A stretch of DNA of 8,248 bases, taken from contig CAMWQX010000033.1 in assembly GCA_947176475.1 (NCBI GenBank), forward strand, positions 1-8,248, read 5' to 3'. The notes beneath the pieces were generated by a model. That model saw only the letters and a list, made by a program, of their open reading frames with translations, made no database searches and was not told the origin of the DNA. The stretch comes from an uncultured Bacillota bacterium (GTDB taxonomy: Bacteria > Bacillota_I > Bacilli_A > RF39 > UBA660). This document shows positions 6,090-8,248 of the stretch, in pieces. The position numbers and the translations under genes are program-made. Each line of letters starts with the position of its first letter. The first letter of the stretch is position 1.

Positions 6090-7259
6090 ATGAATAGTAT
6101 GGTTACTATTAAAGAAAGTAAAAATATTTCTATTGATAATAACGTCATAAATTTTTTGAATCCAGATTATATCTATATCCCTATAGAAGAAGGCTTTCAA
6201 ATAAATGTTAAAAGCAATACTTTAATTTATAAGGAAGATATTCTTTTAAAATCTGAAGATAAACTTATTTATAGCCCGATAAGCGGTAAAGTATTAGGTA
6301 AGACAAGTTCTATGAGTGATCATAATGTCTCTGTTCCCTGTGTTGTTGTCGAAAATGATTTCCGTGAAAAAATCAAAAAAAAGAAGAGTACGGAAAAGTA
6401 TATCAATGAATATACTTGCGAAGACGCCTTAAATCTCATTCGCAAATATAATGCCTGTGACCAAATTATTGACCCTCGTGCTAAAACTCTTTTAATAAAT
6501 GGTATTGATTCAGATCCTTTTGAAAAAACATTTTCTCACATCATTGATTCTTATAGTTCTAAAATATTAGAGGCAATAGATGCCTTATCATTAATACTAG
6601 GTGTTGATACGACAATCCTCGCTATAAACAATCACGATACTAATAATGTTATTAATTTATCTAATAATATTGGAACATATCCCAATATAACTTTAAAACT
6701 TGTTCCTGATATTTATCCCTTAAGCTATCAGGATATCCTGATTAAAAATATTTTAACGAAAAAGCAGATAAGTTCAAGAATTATTTATCTAACAGTTCAG
6801 GATATTTATAATATCTATAATGTTTTAAAGAGAAAGAAACCTATAACAGAAAAACTCGTTACTATTTCGGGAAACGCCATTGAATCACCCATTGTAGTTA
6901 ATGTCAAAATTGGAACCTCTATGGCTGATTTGATAAAAAATTGTTGTAACATAATTAATAAGAATTATTACGTAATTGTAAATGGACTTATATCCGGAAA
7001 AACGTTGACATCTCTTAATAATATCGTTACCTCGGAAACTCGCAGTATCTTCTTAAATACTGTTGATTCGACTCCTGAGAAGAAATGTATTAACTGTGGA
7101 CTATGCAATCAAAAATGTCCAGTCGGATTAAATCCTAAATATCTAAAAGAGCATAAGGACGCTGATCGTAGTAAGTGTATTAACTGTGGTTTATGTAGTT
7201 ATATATGCCCATCTAAGATTAATTTTAAACCTTTTTTAGGAGGTAAAAATGGAAAATAA
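6090..7259 (+). CDS. rnfC: Divergent RnfC-like electron-transport Fe-S protein
   Basis: RnfC is the peripheral subunit of the Rnf ferredoxin:NAD+ oxidoreductase, carrying an FMN/NADH site and two 4Fe-4S clusters. This 389-residue protein has an N-terminal barrel-sandwich segment (YIYIPIEEGF at 28-36, then YSPISGKVLG at 61-70) and an RnfC-like middle (LVTISGNAIESPI 256-268, VKIGT 272-276). Two intact ferredoxin motifs are present: Cys333, 336, 339, 343 (CINCGLCNQKCP) and Cys363, 366, 369, 373 (CINCGLCSYICPS). Conserved nucleotide-site motifs are missing or altered. No GGAGFPT precedes LLINGIDSDPF (134-144), which stands where NGxECEPY is expected. YPLSYQDILI (209-218) replaces YPQGAEKQLI, and NGLISG replaces GGPMMG. 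The N-terminal GGIHP segment is absent, and the protein is shorter than the usual approximately 440 residues. The clusters may be fed by something other than NADH/FMN (inference). SD AGGGAAG overlaps the nfo stop; rnfD overlaps the 3' end. Confidence 0.8.
   Translation: MNSMVTIKESKNISIDNNVINFLNPDYIYIPIEEGFQINVKSNTLIYKEDILLKSEDKLIYSPISGKVLGKTSSMSDHNVSVPCVVVENDFREKIKKKKSTEKYINEYTCEDALNLIRKYNACDQIIDPRAKTLLINGIDSDPFEKTFSHIIDSYSSKILEAIDALSLILGVDTTILAINNHDTNNVINLSNNIGTYPNITLKLVPDIYPLSYQDILIKNILTKKQISSRIIYLTVQDIYNIYNVLKRKKPITEKLVTISGNAIESPIVVNVKIGTSMADLIKNCCNIINKNYYVIVNGLISGKTLTSLNNIVTSETRSIFLNTVDSTPEKKCINCGLCNQKCPVGLNPKYLKEHKDADRSKCINCGLCSYICPSKINFKPFLGGKNGK
7238..7243 (+). promoter_or_regulatory. 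Perfect Shine-Dalgarno site of rnfD inside rnfC
   Basis: AGGAGG, followed by T, lies 5 bases before the ATG at 7249, within the last codons of rnfC. With the 11-base gene overlap it predicts coupled but efficient rnfD translation. Confidence 0.85.
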
Positions 7260-8163
7260 TGTCTATATAAGAAGCAATCGCTCAATAATGAGTATATCTC
7301 TTACGCGATTAGCTATGATTTTGCCATTAATAATCTATGGAATGTACAAGAATGGAATATATCTATATCGCAATCATCTTGTTAGCACTATAGAGATGTT
7401 CAAACCCTTAATAATTATCTTTGGTGGGGCCGTTATTGCTGCTATAATTAATTATGTATATGAACGTCTAATTCGTAAACAAAATGATAATAATATCCTA
7501 GATATGGTATTTTCCTCATTTCATATCGAATATGCCATATTGCTTGGATGTATAATGAGTATTAATGTTAATTTATGGCTTTATTTTGCTATTTTGACGG
7601 TTTTATTGATTATATCCAAATTTATTGGCGATAAAGCTAATACCATATGTCTAATATTCCTCGTAATCTATGTTGTTTCGTCACTTACTGGAAACTTTAA
7701 CTTTACTAATGTATATGAAACGAGTAAAACATTTTCTTATGAGTTAATTGATTATTTAATTGGCCGTAATCCTGGTGGTATTGCCTCAACTCATATTATT
7801 TTATTGGTTGCGGCATTAATTGGCCTTTCAATTACCAATAACAATAAGACTACAATCAGTTTGACAGCTATTATTACATATATCTTCATAATGTTCATCT
7901 ACGCCTTATTTACGCATAATAATTATATGAATATTCTAACTTGTAATAATTTCCTTTTCATTGCATCATTTGTTGCTACCGATAGCGTAACAAGTTGCTA
8001 TACACCACGAGCCATGATCATATCCGGATTATTAATAAGTATACTATCATTTGGTATTTATTTTATAAATCCCATCTTAGCTCCGGTTATAGCCGTTCTC
8101 CTAACTAGTCTTTTTACGAGAATTATGGATGAGAAAATTTATCTTTTATCTAAAAAGAAATAG
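7249..8163 (+). CDS. rnfD: Divergent RnfD-like membrane subunit (NqrB/RnfD family)
   Basis: RnfD is an integral membrane subunit of Rnf, homologous to NqrB, that normally carries a covalently bound FMN. This 304-residue protein has about eight to ten hydrophobic segments (first at about 15-33, last at about 275-291) and a Lys-rich end. Family features are RSIMSISLTRLAMILPL near the N-terminus, NPGGIASTHIILLVAAL (174-190) where GSIGETS is usual, and FVATDSVTSCYTPR (241-254), matching the ATDPVTSP..P motif. Neither the GGLGxNPFNPA segment nor a flavinylation motif (D-x-x-[ST]-[GS]-A-[ST]) is recognisable, so covalent FMN may be absent. The call rests mainly on the ATD motif, topology and position after rnfC. 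The genes overlap by 11 bases, so the products almost certainly work together. No rnfG follows within the remaining 85 bases. Confidence 0.75.
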   Translation: MENNVYIRSNRSIMSISLTRLAMILPLIIYGMYKNGIYLYRNHLVSTIEMFKPLIIIFGGAVIAAIINYVYERLIRKQNDNNILDMVFSSFHIEYAILLGCIMSINVNLWLYFAILTVLLIISKFIGDKANTICLIFLVIYVVSSLTGNFNFTNVYETSKTFSYELIDYLIGRNPGGIASTHIILLVAALIGLSITNNNKTTISLTAIITYIFIMFIYALFTHNNYMNILTCNNFLFIASFVATDSVTSCYTPRAMIISGLLISILSFGIYFINPILAPVIAVLLTSLFTRIMDEKIYLLSKKK

Positions 8164-8208
8164 GATTATACATTTAATTAACACATATCTCGTTGCAAGT
8201 TGTAAAGT

Positions 8209-8244
8209 AAAAATTAAATAAAGCAATATTTATTTAATTTTTTT
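8209..8244 (+). terminator. AT-only terminator-like hairpin after rnfD
   Basis: Bases 8209-8222 pair perfectly with 8229-8242 (14 bp, all A-T) around GCAATA, with T's at 8238-8244. It starts 46 bases after the rnfD stop. The lack of G-C pairs makes it weak, but its position and the T run fit the end of the nfo-rnfC-rnfD unit. Confidence 0.6.
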
Positions 8245-8248
8245 ATTT

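Noticed and set aside
8209..8248. Replication origin or AT-rich attachment site at the window end
   Set aside because: The inverted repeat with a T run directly behind rnfD is explained by a terminator; no DnaA boxes or integrase gene are visible.

Overview
This is an AT-rich, gene-dense fragment. All eight genes are on the + strand, with short gaps, AUG or GUG starts behind AGGAGG-type Shine-Dalgarno sites, and intrinsic terminators. ParC of the Staphylococcus/Bacillus type, the Bacillus-type small proteins YlbD and YlbE, and a Firmicutes-type endonuclease IV point to the low-GC Bacillota, probably an uncultured Bacilli or Mollicutes-related lineage (inference). All Trp codons are TGG. The eight stops are four TAA and four TAG, with no TGA. 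The first 75 bases are not genomic: they are a Nextera/Illumina P7 adapter with read errors, so the window begins at a contig end.

Layout. (1) 1-75 is adapter. (2) 78-1901 is the 3' three quarters of parC, the topoisomerase IV A subunit; it lacks the N-terminal breakage-reunion part. (3) A 15-bp hairpin with T's follows, and its 3' arm contains the ribosome binding site of ylbD. ylbD and ylbE overlap by one base and end in a good terminator. (4) Two type IV prepilin-like genes follow, each with its own near-consensus sigma-A promoter and a shared leader motif. The first encodes an unusual 627-residue protein: prepilin N-terminus, Cys-containing head, Thr-rich repeats, two cadherin-like beta-sandwich domains, a second transmembrane helix and a low-complexity tail. 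The second encodes an ordinary 179-residue pilin-like protein. A strong terminator closes this block. (5) A probable operon holds nfo (endonuclease IV), an RnfC-like Fe-S protein and an RnfD-like membrane protein. The last two overlap by 11 bases, and an AT-only terminator-like hairpin follows at the window end.

How the genes fit together. parC, nfo and the small Ylb proteins are chromosomal housekeeping or conserved genes. The pilin pair is a surface module without assembly genes in view; the large protein looks membrane-anchored at both ends, so it is unlikely to be a normal fibre subunit. The RnfC/RnfD pair would belong to a membrane electron-transfer complex. However, RnfC keeps only its two 4Fe-4S motifs and loses the flavin/NADH-site motifs, RnfD lacks a recognisable covalent-FMN motif, and no rnfG, E, A or B follows within the window. 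The best candidates for something new are the double-anchored pilin-adhesin and the altered RnfC/RnfD pair. Domain assignments are from recalled family patterns, not from a search.
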